Below, one piece after another: positions 39,600-49,134 of a stretch of 60,000 nt of DNA. Origin of the DNA: Prorocentrum cordatum. Taxonomy: Eukaryota > Sar > Dinophyceae > Prorocentrales > Prorocentraceae. Below the pieces are notes generated by a model. That model was not told where the DNA came from, ran no database searches, and was given only the letters and a program-made list of their open reading frames with translations. The position numbers were made by a program, and so were the translations under genes. Location of the stretch: positions 1,159,757-1,219,756 of the forward strand of contig CAUYUJ010004780.1 of assembly GCA_963575745.1 (NCBI GenBank), given 5' to 3'. The number at the start of each line of letters is the position of its first letter. Positions within the stretch are counted from its first letter, which is position 1.

Positions 39600-39830
39600 T
39601 TCGCTGGGTCGAGCTCCTCCTCGCTTTTAAGCATAAGAGCGAATCTGCTGTGATAAGGGGGGGGGGGGGGGGGGCTGGGGGGGCGAGAGGGGAAGGGCGC
39701 GGGGGGCGACGGATAGCGTTGGGCGGGCGAACCGCGACTTGTAGGGGGCGATCGGGGCCAGGAGGGGAGGCCTTGCCCCGCCCCTGGGCTTTCGGGAGGT
39801 CCGACAATCTAAGGGGGGGGGGGTCCAGAA
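39600..39830. repeat. G-rich low-complexity tract with a long G run
   Basis: A run of G from about 39,657 to 39,674 and further GGGGGG clusters to 39,830 lie between the RT and endonuclease parts of LINE D. They are probably expansions within the decayed element. Confidence 0.8.
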
Positions 39831-39959
39831 GGGCAGGGGAGTGGATGTGTTCGTCTATGAGGGCATCCTGGGCAGGGGTGTCCTCTGCCCCCTCTTTAAC
39901 AACTGGCTCCCAGTGCTCCCGAATGGCCTCTGACATGTCCTGAGCTCTTCGGAGTATCG

Positions 39960-40640
39960 TCTCTCTGTGCGCGGGCCCGCTTCACAGATGGAATTGGGCA
40001 TGGCCTGCCCCGATTTGGCCGCCTCAGCTCTGGCCTCAATCTTAACGTCGACAATCGCATGATCGCTGACCTTCCAGCGTGACAACTCCTGTGCATCATT
40101 TCGAATGTCCATCGCCATCTTTGGCTCGCGCAGAAAGTGGGGAAAAGTTAGGGGGCGGCGACGTGACGATCCGATCTACGCAAGTCATCTGATTCGCGTG
40201 CTTGCCAACATGCGTCGCCATAAGGACGGCAATCTCGGTCATGCGCTGGGAGCTGTTGATCAGATGCCGCCAGGGCGGCCCCCATGTCTGGCTCTTCCTG
40301 CAGTGGGGTGTCGAGCCTGGCGCGCGCGCGGTCGTAGTGCTCGCGCGGGTTGTAGCGGAAAACCAGGTCACGCAGAGCCACGATAAGGCAATGACGCGGG
40401 TCGGCAAGAACCCAGCTGCTGTTCCCCTGTCAGCGCGCTTTCATCTTCTGCCTATGTGCACCGTTCAGCTCGTAGGTGTGCAATTGCATGTTCGTGCGTC
40501 CATCTTGGCTTTGACGTTTTGGATGGGAATCATCAGGGTGCGGCACTATAGCTTTGTGAACGATGATGGGGATTGCATCCTGCTCCAGCCTAGTGTCATC
40601 GATTATCGAGATGAGCGTTGCCACTCCGCCCGCGCCGACA
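39960..40640 (-). pseudogene. Endonuclease remnants of LINE D
   Basis: TCVDRIVTSPPPNFSPL (about 40,185-40,130, the 'RIDR+' block) and EPKMAMDIRNDAQELSR followed by WKVSDHAIVDVKIEA (about 40,080-40,030) carry the terminal Ser-Asp-His of LINE endonucleases. Upstream pieces are too decayed to place residue by residue. Confidence 0.6.
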
Positions 40641-40999
40641 ACGTCTGTGCCGCTGAATCAGACCTTGTAGTTGTGGACTGTTCGTTTGATCAGGTTCTGC
40701 AACGTCATCTGGAACGCGTGAACATCTTGCCGGGCGATGATGGCCTACTGCTTCTGCAATTCGTGCAACTTGGACTTTTCCCGATTCCTTTGGACCGGTC
40801 CCTGCGCGGAAGGCTCCAAGCGTTCGAGGAGACGATCCCGCGCGCCGCGGGGCCCCCCGGTCGTGGACAGGGCGTCCAACGCGGGCTGGGGCGACGACCG
40901 GCTGGTGAGTCCACCGCGCGGAAAAGCTGCGTGACAGTGTTCAAGATGGCCGTGGCGTCGAGCTGCAGCGTGCTCTTCGCCTCTGGGCCCCAGCTGACC

Positions 41000-41795
41000 T
41001 GTGGCGGCTAGCCCGTGCCCTTGGGAGTGACATCCGCCACGGGGGGCGAGCCGCAGTGCGCCATGCCGATGTTGCGCTGCATCCACCAGTCGCCCTCCTT
41101 GGCTTTCTGGCAGAGGCTCAGGGGATTCTTCATCTGGATCTCGAGCCTGTAGCTTTCGGACTCTGGTCGGGGTTGAGCTTCTCTTGCTGACCGTCGGTGT
41201 TTTGCACATTGAACTCCTTCCATCTGCCGCTCTGCAGCTTGAGGTGCCTGGCGAGCGCCAGCGCTCGCGTCTTGCCCTCCGACCCGCCAAGCACGTGGAC
41301 GTGGAACCACTTTTTCGGACTCGCGCTCGTTGGTCTTGATCTGGTCGCGTTGGATCCCCGCTGCCGCGAACCAGTCCGGCATGTCCACCAGCAGGTCCGA
41401 CGGCGTGACCACCTTACTGCAGTTGGCCACGAAGAGCTGCGGGTCTGGCGGGCGGTCGCAGTTTGGTGACGTGGAGCATGTCGGGGTCGTCACTGCGGCC
41501 GAGCTTGTCCACCTGCGCCAAGGTGGCCTGCGCCGAACGGATCTGCGCGCGCATCTGGCTTGTGTCGGCTTCGAACATGGCCGTGGTCTCATTGATCGCT
41601 GCGATGTCCTGCTGATGCTTGTCGGTGCGCTCCGCTGCGGCTTGAGCTTGGCGTCGATCTCCGCCGAGAGGGAGCCGAACGAGGCCGCGACCGTGGACTG
41701 CAAGGCTGCGGAAGTAGCTGACATCAGCCGCTGGAGCTCCGCCTGGATGCGCTTCTCGACCCGCTGGCTGGAGAGTTCACCAGTCGCCATGGATC
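41000..41795 (-). pseudogene. ORF1-like protein of LINE D
   Basis: The minus frame starts at ATG 41,790: MATGELSSQRVEKRIQAEL and a heptad-like stretch (LMSATSAALQSTVAASFGSL). A frameshift near 41,640 is bridged by another frame reading DKHQQDIAAINETTAMFEAD and QMRAQIRSAQATLAQVDKL, a long coiled coil. Then come PQLFVANCSKVVTPSDLL and DMPDWFAAAGIQRDQIK, an N-terminal nucleic-acid-binding-like part seen in dinoflagellate LINE ORF1 proteins, and a KEFNVQNTDGQQEKLNPDQS block. Start assigned because the upstream sequence is a GA microsatellite. Confidence 0.6.
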
Positions 41796-41917
41796 ATGGC
41801 CTTGAAGTGGGTCCACAACTTCTCCGTTTCGGCGGTCTCCAGAGCGGCTGCGTTTGCCAGGCCCCCGCGCATGAGCAGCCGCCTCAGGCATGGCTGATGT
41901 GTTTCCAGAAACGGGGG

Positions 41918-41921
<4 letters not shown>

Positions 41922-41962
<41 letters not shown>

Positions 41963-41990
41963 TAGAGAGAGAGAGAGAGAGAGAGAGCAG
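41922..41990 (+). repeat. (GA)n microsatellite
   Basis: GAGAGA dinucleotides with two AAGA/AATA interruptions, just upstream of LINE D in its sense direction. Confidence 0.95.
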
Positions 41991-42129
41991 CATAAGAAAT
42001 ATGGTATCTGACCTTGCTCCCCGAGGAGCTCACTGGTGTACAAACTCTGACGGATGCCGCGGACTAGCGGTATCCCTGCTGGCACGGAGGCGCGAAGCCC
42101 CCACTTGCAAAGCATCTTGGGCCACTGTG

Positions 42130-42765
42130 GCTACGGAGGAGGAGGAAGAGGAGGAGGAGGAGGAGGAGGAGGAGAAGGAGGAGGAGGAACAAAAAGGAGG
42201 AGAGGGGGTTCGGGTGGCTCACGCCCCTCCGCCGCGCGTCCGTCTCCTCCCCCTGTCAGGTTGCTTCCTGCACTCTCCTTCCTCCCTCCTCCTCCTCCTC
42301 CTCCTCCTCCTTCCCAAGCTTGTATTGCCGCCTCCGGAAATGGCCCCCGCAGGAAGCCTTATTTTGCTTCTGGGGGCCACACGCTGTTGTTGAACTCAGG
42401 AGTCGGCCTGGCCTGCTTCTCCCCCTGCTGCTTGCTGGCCCGCCTCAATGCGCTCCTTCCTTAGCCCAGGACGAGACCGAGGAGGAGGAGGAGGAGAAGG
42501 AGGAGGAGGAGGAGCAGGACGAGGAGGAAAAAGGAAGGATGGAGAGTAGGAGGCTGGGACAGACCAAGGAGGAGCAGGGGGAGGAAGAGGGAATGGGAGG
42601 CGGAGGAGGAGGAGGAGGAGGAGGAGGAGGAGGAGGAGGAGGAGGAGGAGGAGGAGGAGGAGGAGGAGGAGGAGGAGGAGGAGGAGGAGGAGAGGAGAGG
42701 AGGAGGAGGAGGAGGAGGAGGAGGAGGAGGAGGAGGGAGGAGGAGGGAGGAGGAGGACCAGCCCA
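42130..42765 (+). repeat. (GGA)n purine tracts with a short pyrimidine island
   Basis: GGAGGAGGA at 42,135-42,205, TCCTCC at 42,275-42,312, and GGA again at 42,478-42,510 and 42,600-42,755 (very pure). In the sense direction of LINE D this is a polypyrimidine tract 5' of the element. Confidence 0.95.
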
Positions 42766-42769
42766 CCCC

Positions 42770-43045
42770 GTGCCCGGAAAACATCCTGAATACATTGGAG
42801 CCGCCTCAATAGAACGACCCGCGGCAAGGGGCGCCTTCTGCGCGGCGCGCCCGCGGCCGCGGCAGGTCGCCGCCCGCCTCGCGGCGAGCCACTCGCGCAG
42901 GCCGAAAGGCCCCACGGTGACCGCGCCCGCCGCGGACACACGCAGCGAGCGCCGGAAATGCGGCAGGAGGTCCGCGTCGCTGCCTTGGGGCGGGGGGAGG
43001 TCGTCCTCGTCATCCTGCTCCTCATCCTTGTCGCTCTTGCCCCTC
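42770..43045 (-). CDS. Exon candidate with acidic start (unidentified)
   Basis: The minus frame reads an acidic DKDEEQDDEDDLPPPQG, then a globular-looking SDADLLPHFRRSLRVSAAG, AVTVGPFGLREWLAARRA and KAPLAAGRSIEAAPMYSG. Third codon positions are overwhelmingly G or C, unlike the flanking microsatellites. The frame is continuous with GGA-derived poly-Pro/Ser sequence downstream, so the exon end cannot be placed. No family recognised. Confidence 0.4.
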
Positions 43046-43340
43046 CTTCCTCCTCCAGCTCCTCATCCTCCCCCCCTTGATTCTCCTCCTCTTCTTCCTC
43101 CCTCCTCCATTATTCTCCGTTATCCTCCTCCTTCGCGCCTTCACGATGCGGACAGGTCTGTCACCCTCCTCCTCCTGCTCCTCCATTTTTTTCTCCTCCT
43201 CGTCGTTCTTCTTCCTCCTGCTCCATGCTCCTTTGCCTCTTGCTCTTCTGCCTCCTCCTCCCTCCTCTTCTCACTCCCCCTTCCTCCCCCTCCTCTCTCC
43301 CTCCTCTGCCCTCCACCTCCTCCTCCTCTATCCCCGTTCG
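43045..43340 (+). repeat. Polypyrimidine tract
   Basis: C/T-rich (CTCCTCC, CCTCCTC, TTCCTCC) over most of the stretch. It precedes the B core and the second 84-bp array, as at 7.2 kb. Confidence 0.85.
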
Positions 43341-43379
43341 TTCTAAATGATCTCTTTCTGTCGCACTCGCAGACGTGTC

Positions 43380-43415
43380 GAAAGAGCGGACCAGGCGTTT
43401 CGCCTGAGACTTCCC
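43380..43415 (-). repeat. Single B core, second composite
   Basis: GGACCAGGCGTTTCGCCTGA continuing GACTTCC is the reverse complement of the 64-bp array core with only about four mismatches. It stands 3' of a polypyrimidine tract and 5' of the 84-bp array. Confidence 0.7.
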
Positions 43416-43439
43416 CACCATCTATGATCCTGCAATTTG

Positions 43440-44125
43440 CATTCTGCAACAGTTTGAAGTATGGAGGGGTGATGGTTTTCACATAATGGGGCTCTCGCCC
43501 AAATGCCACGCACATTCGTCTCACAACAAGCAGCAGCAATTGCAAGGATGGGGGTGCGGCCGTTTTCAAAATCGAAATCTCGCCTTTGCGCCGAGCACCT
43601 TTGTCGCAAAGGCGTGCAGCAATTTCGAATATAGATGGTGGGTTCTTTACAACATGGGGCTAATTATCGCCTTGGCACCGCGACCATTCGTCTTGAAAGC
43701 TTGCAGACGTTTCAAAGATGGAGGATGGATCCTCTTCAGGATAGGTTTCTCGCTTCAACGCCGTGCCAACTAGTGTTAACATGTTGCAACAATTTCAAGG
43801 ATGGTAGGTGGCTCCTTTTCAAACTGGGCCTCTCGCTTTAGCGCCGCGTGCATTCGTCTTGAATGGTTGCAGCAGCTTCAAGCATGGAGGGCGGTTCTTT
43901 TCAAACTTGGTCTCTCGCTTGAAAATCTTCGCTGCTCCTGGCCAGAAGCGCAAACTTGTGCAAGAGTCACACAAATGTGGCGACCTGTTTTTCAGAACGG
44001 TCATGTCGCAGGACACCTCGCTGAACTGTATGAACATACCTTTGCGAATTCCATAAGAATCGCTAGAGGGATGCAAGCCGGTTTCATGTTCAAAACGGGG
44101 CTCTCGCCTGCATGGCAGGCCCATA
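43440..44125 (+). repeat. 84-bp tandem array, second locus (about 6-7 copies, diverged)
   Basis: The word TCTCGCC or TCTCGCT begins at 43,493, 43,578, 43,664 (variant), 43,748, 43,831 and 43,913, with another at about 44,103. The period is 82-86 bp. Units share TTTTCAAA, GCGCCGNGCACNTTCG and GCAGCAATTTCAAGGATGG with the 7.4 kb array. Confidence 0.85.
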
Positions 44126-44640
44126 GGGTGCTGGTCTTCAAGGGGACGCTTCTTGTAGTGGAAAGCTTGCAGGGACTTCTTAGGGGACTAGGGGCTCCAT
44201 CTTCCTCATCCGTCCCTCGTCGTGAAAGAAGATCTGTGCCTTTGAACGTTCTTTTGCTTACTTGGCTCTGCCTCTGCTCTTGGCGCCCCTGCCTGCCAAA
44301 ATGATGGTGATGGCGGTGATGATGATGAGGAAGAGCAGGTCCGCGTGGCTGCCGGGTACCTTGAGGCCTGCTTGGCACTTCGAGGAGTATGTATGCTCGA
44401 GGACGGAGGCTCTGGATTTTCTGATTGCCTCCAGAAGCCACTGGATGCCTACTTCTCTTCCTCCTACATCCTCCTCCTCCCTTCTCCTTCTCCCTCCCTC
44501 TTCCTCTCCTTCTCCCTCCTCCTTCTCCTTCTCTCTTCCTTCCTCCTCCCTGAATGTTTTTTTGTCCGGAGGTCTCTGGCGGCCGGAGGTCTCGAACGCC
44601 TCCAGATGCTTCCAAAAGGGGAAAAGCACCTCTGCCATCG
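44125..44640. other. Unassigned, with a TCC tract
   Basis: A C/T-rich run at 44,455-44,550 follows unassigned sequence. GTCTCTGGCGGCCGGAGGTC (about 44,570) resembles GTCTCTGGCGGCCCTTCGGG at 13,200, another link between the two GTC loci. Confidence 0.4.
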
Positions 44641-44881
44641 ATCCTCGTCGACCCTCGATCGTCGTCATCGTCGTCGACGTCGTCGTCATCGTCACCGCCG
44701 TCGTCGTCGTCGTCGCCGCCGCCGCCGCTGCCGCCGCCGCCGACGTCGTCGTCGTCGTCGCCGTCGTCGCCGTCGCTGCCGCCGCCGTCGTCGTCGTCGT
44801 CGCCGCCGCCGCTGCCGCCGCCGCCGACGTCGTCGTCGTCGTCGTCGCCGTCGTCGCCGTCGTCGCCGCCGTCGTCGTCGA

Positions 44882-44928
<47 letters not shown>

Positions 44929-44948
44929 AAATCGTCGCCGTCTTCGTC
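44640..44948 (+). repeat. (GTC/GCC)n microsatellite
   Basis: Near-pure GTC with GCC substitutions; internal blocks of about 110 bases (GCCGCTGCCGCCGCCGCC then ACGTCGTCGTC) recur twice. Confidence 0.95.
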
Positions 44949-45155
44949 GGCTTCTCTCCTCATCCGTTGACTCTTTGCCCTCCCCTGTCATCTTCTTCCC
45001 TCTTTCCTCCTCTTCTTTCCACCGCCCAAACCAGAAGGCCGTCAAGTCGGCCAACGTCGAGGCCGGCGTGTATGAGGGGAGGGTGCCGTGTCGCTTGCTC
45101 TAGGCGGGTATGTCGCCCACCCACCAGGGTGCAAAAGTTATACCCCAGTTCTCGT
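44935..45155 (+). repeat. Direct repeat, copy 2 (copy 1 at 12,825-13,045)
   Basis: CGTCTTCGTCGGCTTCTC, TTTGCCCTCCCCTGTCATC, CAAACCAGAAGGCCGTCAAG, GAGGCCGGCGTGTATG and GCCCACCCACCAGGGTGCAA follow the GTC tract in the same order as in copy 1. Confidence 0.8.
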
Positions 45156-45430
45156 CCGATCGGCCGCCTCCCCCCCCCGCAGCCTCGCTTCCCCACCCTG
45201 GGGTTTCCTTCCCTTTTCTGATCGTCTCCCTCTCCCATCCTCGGTTTCTATGGGCAATAGGCATCTCCACTCCCCCTCCCCATTCACTTCCCCCCGTCGC
45301 CCCTCTTCTGCTGCTCCCATGATGCCTTTCGGAAGGGAAAACAAATCAGGCCTTTTTGACATAAAATTACGCCCGCCACACGTAGCCTGGTGAGGAACCA
45401 AACCCTTCGTAAACGAATGGCGGCTGTAAG
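45155..45430. other. Unassigned stretch
   Basis: TATGGGCAATAGGC at about 45,250 followed by CCC-rich sequence resembles CATGGGCAATAGGCTTTCCC at about 49,772, a short shared segment. No gene. Confidence 0.35.
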
Positions 45431-47045
45431 CAGGACCGCTCCACGCCATGCGGACGCAGCCGCTGTGCCCTTCGGTTGAACTCCGTATGACGCACCGAAG
45501 CGTGTGAGGGGTCTGCCGAAATAGGGCGGAGCCGCATGTAGACGCAGCCAGTGGGCCCTTCGGTGGAGCTCCTTATGGCGCCACGAAGCATGCGAGGGGT
45601 CTGCCAAAGGGGGCGGGGCCAGATGCGGACGCAATAATTTGGACCTTCGGTGGAAACCCCTATGGAACCACAACGCGTGTCATAGGGGCTGCCGACATGG
45701 GACGGGGCCGCCTGCGGACGCAACCACTGGCGCCTTTGGTGGAGCTCCCTATGGGGCCACGAAGCGTGCGAGGGGCCTGCCGAGATGGGGCGAGGCCGCA
45801 TGCGGACGCAGCGTCTGTGGCCTTCGGTGGATCTTCCTGTGGGGCCACGAAGCGTGTAAGGGGTCAGACGAAATGGGGCGGGGCCGCATGTGGACGCAAC
45901 CGTTGTGGCCTTCAGTGGAGCTCCCTGTGGGGCCTCGAAGCGTGCGAGGAGTCTGCCGACATTGGGCGGGGTCGCATGCGAACGCATCCAGTGTAACCTG
46001 TGGTGGAGCTCCTTCTGGGGCCACGACGCGTGTGAAGGGTCTGCCGAACATGAGGCGGGGCCGCATGCAGACGCAACCACTGGGGCCTTTGGTGAATCTT
46101 CCAAGGGGCCACGAAACGTGTAAGGAGTCTGCCGAAATGGGGCGGGACCGCGTGCGGACGCAGCCACTGTGGCCTTCGGTGGAAATCCCACTTGGGCTAC
46201 GAAGCGTGTGACGGGTCTGCCGAAAATGGGGCGGGGCTGCTTGCGGACGCAGCCCATGTGCCCTTCGGTGGGTCATTCCAGATGGCCACGAAACGTGTGA
46301 GCGGTCAGCCGTAATGGGGCGGGGCCACATGCGGACGCAACCACTGTGGCCTTCGGTGGAGCTCCCTGGAAAAAAGGGCCACGAAACGTGCGATATGGGG
46401 GCTGCCGACATGGGGCGGGGCCGCATGCAAACGTAACCAGTGTAGCCTTCGGTGGAGTTCTCCCCTTTATGGGGCCACGAAGCGTGCGAGGAGTCTGCCG
46501 ACATTGGGCGGGGTCGCATGCGAACGCAGCCACTCGTGCCATCTGTGGAGCTCCCTATGGGCCCACGAAGCGTGTGACGGGTCTGCCGGAAATGGGGCGG
46601 GGCTGCTTGCGGACGCAGCCATTGGGTTCTTCGGTGGATCATTCCACGGGCCCGCGAAGTGCGTGAAGGGTCTGCCAACATGGGGTGGGGCCACGCTGGG
46701 CGCAATCACTGTGGCCTTCGGTGGAACTCCCTAAATGGCCACGAGGCGTGCGAGAACGCTGCCGAAATTGGGCGGGGCCGCGTGCGGACGCAGCCGCTGG
46801 GCCATTCGGTGGAGCTCCCTGTGAAGCCGCGAAGCGTGTAAGGAGTCAGTCGAAATGGGGCGGGGTCGCATGCGAACGCAGCTTCTGGTGCAATTTGTGG
46901 AGCTTGCTGTGGGGCCACGAAGCGTGTGAAAAAAAGGGCCTGCCAAACATAGGGCGTGGCCGCATGCGGACGTGGCCACTCGGTCCTTCGGTGGAGCTGC
47001 CCATGGGTCCACGAAACACGTGAGTGGCGCGCCGAAATGCGAAGA
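45430..47045 (-). repeat. Family A satellite, 88-bp array (about 18 copies, inverted)
   Basis: The core GAAGCGTG or a variant begins at 45,761, 45,849, 45,937, 46,025, 46,113 and 46,201, an exact 88-bp step. Units read TTCGGTGGAGCTCCCTATGG, GGCCACGAAGCGTGTGAGG, GGTCTGCCGAAATGGGGCGG and GGCCGCATGCGGACGCAACC. The core is the reverse complement of the 8.7-11.1 kb core. Confidence 0.95.
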
Positions 47046-47049
47046 GGAA

Positions 47050-47160
47050 CGACAATCATAATGAATAAAAAGGGGGAGGAGGAGAAGGAGGAGGAGACGC
47101 GCGGCGCTGCGGATTCAAACCGGGGACCCAACGCGCAGGAAGGTTGGGCAATTAACCTGG
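47050..47160 (+). repeat. GGA tract and end block
   Basis: GGGGGAGGAGGAGAAGGAGG, then GACGCGCGGCGCTGCGGATTC, then AAACCGGGGACCCAACGCGC and GGTTGGGCAATT. The CCCAAC...GTTGGG stem is intact. The order purine tract then block is the same as at 49,135-49,245. Confidence 0.7.
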
Positions 47161-47204
47161 CGAAGGACCCAGCCGTGCGCAGCTGTGAATGCCGCGGTCG
47201 TGAA

Positions 47205-47335
47205 TACCATCTTCGGTGGAGCTCTTTCTGGGGGCGCGAAACGTGCGAGAAGTGTGCCAAAGTGAGATGGCGGCGGCGCGCGGGCGCTGCCGTTGGGGCC
47301 TTCGGTGGAGCTTCCTATGAGGCCTTCGGCGCGGC
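47205..47335 (-). repeat. Two diverged family A cores
   Basis: CTTCGGTGGAGCTCTTTCTG with GCGCGAAACGTGCGAG (about 47,212) and CTTCGGTGGAGCTTCCTATG (about 47,301) lie about 89 bp apart between the end block and the GC module. Confidence 0.7.
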
Positions 47336-47429
47336 TTCCTCTATCCGCGATCTGTTCGATGAGGGGGCGCGAGGGAAGCTGGGCCGTCCAAGATGGCCCT
47401 TTCCTTTTTTTCCTCCTCCCTCTTTGCCC

Positions 47430-47705
47430 GCGCGCTCTAAAGTCCGAGGCTGCGGGCGCAGCGCAGCGCGGAGTCCTCGCGACGCGCGCCAGTCGCTCCG
47501 CAGGGGTCCCAGCGACGCGCGCGGGTCGTCCGCTGCGCGGGGCAAAAAAAACTATCTGGCCGGCCGATAGCGGGCAAGGCTCTGGCCGCTGGGCAGAGCG
47601 ACGGCGGGCGAGCGAGACGCTGGGCAGAGCGCAGCGCGGAGTTCTTGCGACGCGCGCTGGTCGCCTCGAGAGACTTCCAGCGCCGCGCGCGGGTCGCCCG
47701 CAGCG
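47430..47705 (+). repeat. GC-rich module, two tandem half-copies, inverted relative to 11,076-11,295
   Basis: GGCGCAGCGCAGCGCGGAGT, CCTCGCGACGCGCGCCAGTC and CCAGCGACGCGCGCGGGTCG (47,453-47,540) recur with changes at 47,615-47,705. Between them GATAGCGGGCAAGGCTCTGG and CCGCTGGGCAGAGCGACGG match the 11.1 kb copy in reverse complement. Confidence 0.75.
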
Positions 47706-47765
47706 CGAGGCCAAACTGTTGGACAATCGAAAGCAAGCGCTGCTCGGGCGGACCAGCTGCCCAGG

Positions 47766-47957
47766 TCAGGCCTCACGGATAAACTCGGTGAAGCCTAGCT
47801 CCCTGGCGAGGGTCGTCGCATCTCTCCTGCGCCGCTTCGTGCGCGCCTCAAGCTGCTCCAGCTGCTTCCGCAAGCCATCTGGCGGCCCTGCCAGGAAGAA
47901 CTCGATGCGCGGCGCCCGTATGAGCAAGAGGTCCTCGTGGCGCGTGGCGCGCCACGA
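47766..47957 (-). CDS. Probable terminal exon of an unidentified gene
   Basis: On the minus strand, a GC3-rich frame ends with TGA at 47,766: DLLLIRAPRIEFFLAGPP, DGLRKQLEQLEARTKRRR, RDATTLARELGFTEFIREA. It combines a short hydrophobic strand-like segment with a basic amphipathic helix (possible coiled coil). Its 5' edge lies near 47,957, where CACGAG/GAC offers a possible AG acceptor and the reading passes into family A repeats. The next exon would lie beyond the 102-bp array, that is above 49.2 kb. No family recognised. The varied composition and clean stop in a repeat landscape argue for a real exon. Confidence 0.5.
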   Translation of the reverse strand, partial: SWRATRHEDLLLIRAPRIEFFLAGPPDGLRKQLEQLEARTKRRRRDATTLARELGFTEFIREA

Positions 47958-49125
47958 AGGGACCACGAACCGTGTGAGGGGTGTGCCAGACTTCACATGC
48001 GGTGGGTGGGGAGCCGAATGTGGACTTTGCCACTGGGGCCGTCGGTGGAGCCCCCAATGGCGCCAAGAACCGTGTGATGGGTGTGCCGAACTGGACATGC
48101 CGTGGGCGAGGGGGGGCGCATATGGACTTTGTATCAGAGGCCTTCGGTGGAACTCCCTTATGGGGCCACGAACCGTGTGAGGGGTGTGTCGACATGGACA
48201 TGCGGTGAGCGGGGTGGACGCATGTGGACTTTGCCTCAAGGACCCTCGGGGGATCTCCCTACTGGGCCACGAACCGTGTGAGGGGGATGCCGACGCCCAC
48301 ATGCGGTGAGCGGGGTGGGCGACTGTGGACGCTGCCTCAGGGGCCCTTCGGTGGGGCTCCCTACGGGGCCACGAGCCGTGTGAGGGGCGTGCCACAATGG
48401 ACATGCGGCGGGCGGGGGGGGGGCGCATGTGGACTTTGCTTCAAGGTCCTTCGGTGGAACTCCCTTATGGGGCCACAAACCGTGCGATGGGTTGTGCCGA
48501 CATGGACATGCGGAGGGCGGGGTGGGCGCATGTGGACTTTGCCTCTGGGGCCTTCGGTGGAGCTCCCTACGGGGCCACGAACCGTGCGAAGGGCGTGCCA
48601 CAATGGACAAGCGGCGGGCGGGGGGGGGGGGCATGTGGACTTTACCTCAGGGTCCTTCGGTAGAACTCCCTTATGGGGCCACAATCTGTGTGAGGGTTGT
48701 GCCGACATGGACATGCGGACGGCGGGGTGGGCGCATGTGGACTTTGCCTCTGGGGCCTTCGGTGGAGCTCCCTACGGGGCCACGAACCGTGTGAGGGGCG
48801 AGCCGAAATGCACATGCGGCGGGCGGGGTGGGCGCATGTGGACTCTGCTACTGGGGCCTTCGGTTGAACTCCCTACGGGGCCACGAACCGTGCGATGGGT
48901 GTGCCGGAGATGTCATGCGGAGGGCGGGGTGGGCGTATGTGGATTTTGCCTCAAGGACCTTCGGTGGAGCTCCCTATGGGGCCACGAACCGTGTGATGGA
49001 TGTGCCGAAATGGGCATGCGGTGGGCGGGGTGGGCGACTGTGGACGCTGCCTCAGGGGCCTTCGGTGGAGCTCCTTATGGGGCCACGAACCGTGTGATGG
49101 GTGTGCCGAAACGGGCATGCGAGAT
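47957..49125 (-). repeat. Family A satellite, about 102-bp array (11-12 copies, inverted)
   Basis: GAACCG in the core begins at 47,967, 48,067, 48,170 and 48,271, with variants at 48,373 and 48,477, a step of 100-104 bp. Units read TTCGGTGGAGCTCCCTANGG, GGCCACGAACCGTGTGAGGG, GTGCCGACATGGACATGCGG and CGGGGTGGGCGCATGTGGAC. The core is shared with the 88-bp array; the remainder is not. Confidence 0.95.
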
Positions 49126-49134
49126 AACAGAGGC

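Larger units (their letters stand above)
37500..41800 (-). mobile_element. LINE D: degenerate non-LTR retrotransposon (ORF1, endonuclease, RT, Cys/His end)
   Basis: On the minus strand from 41,790 down: an ORF1-like protein with a coiled-coil start (41,790-41,000), endonuclease remnants (about 40,640-39,990), RT (39,512-38,400) and a C-terminal C-x3-C..H..C domain (about 38,080-37,950). All are frame-broken. The RT has the GPQGCPLS block, different from those of LINE A-C, and the FGC...HY..C end marks another LINE lineage common in dinoflagellates. The recognisable part ends near 37,510. Confidence 0.85.

Noticed and set aside
47090-47150. Possible tRNA on the minus strand (GGTTTGAATCC)
   Set aside because: The T-stem is mismatched, the upstream stem has an oversized loop and no D arm or acceptor stem is visible; kept only as a repeat end block.
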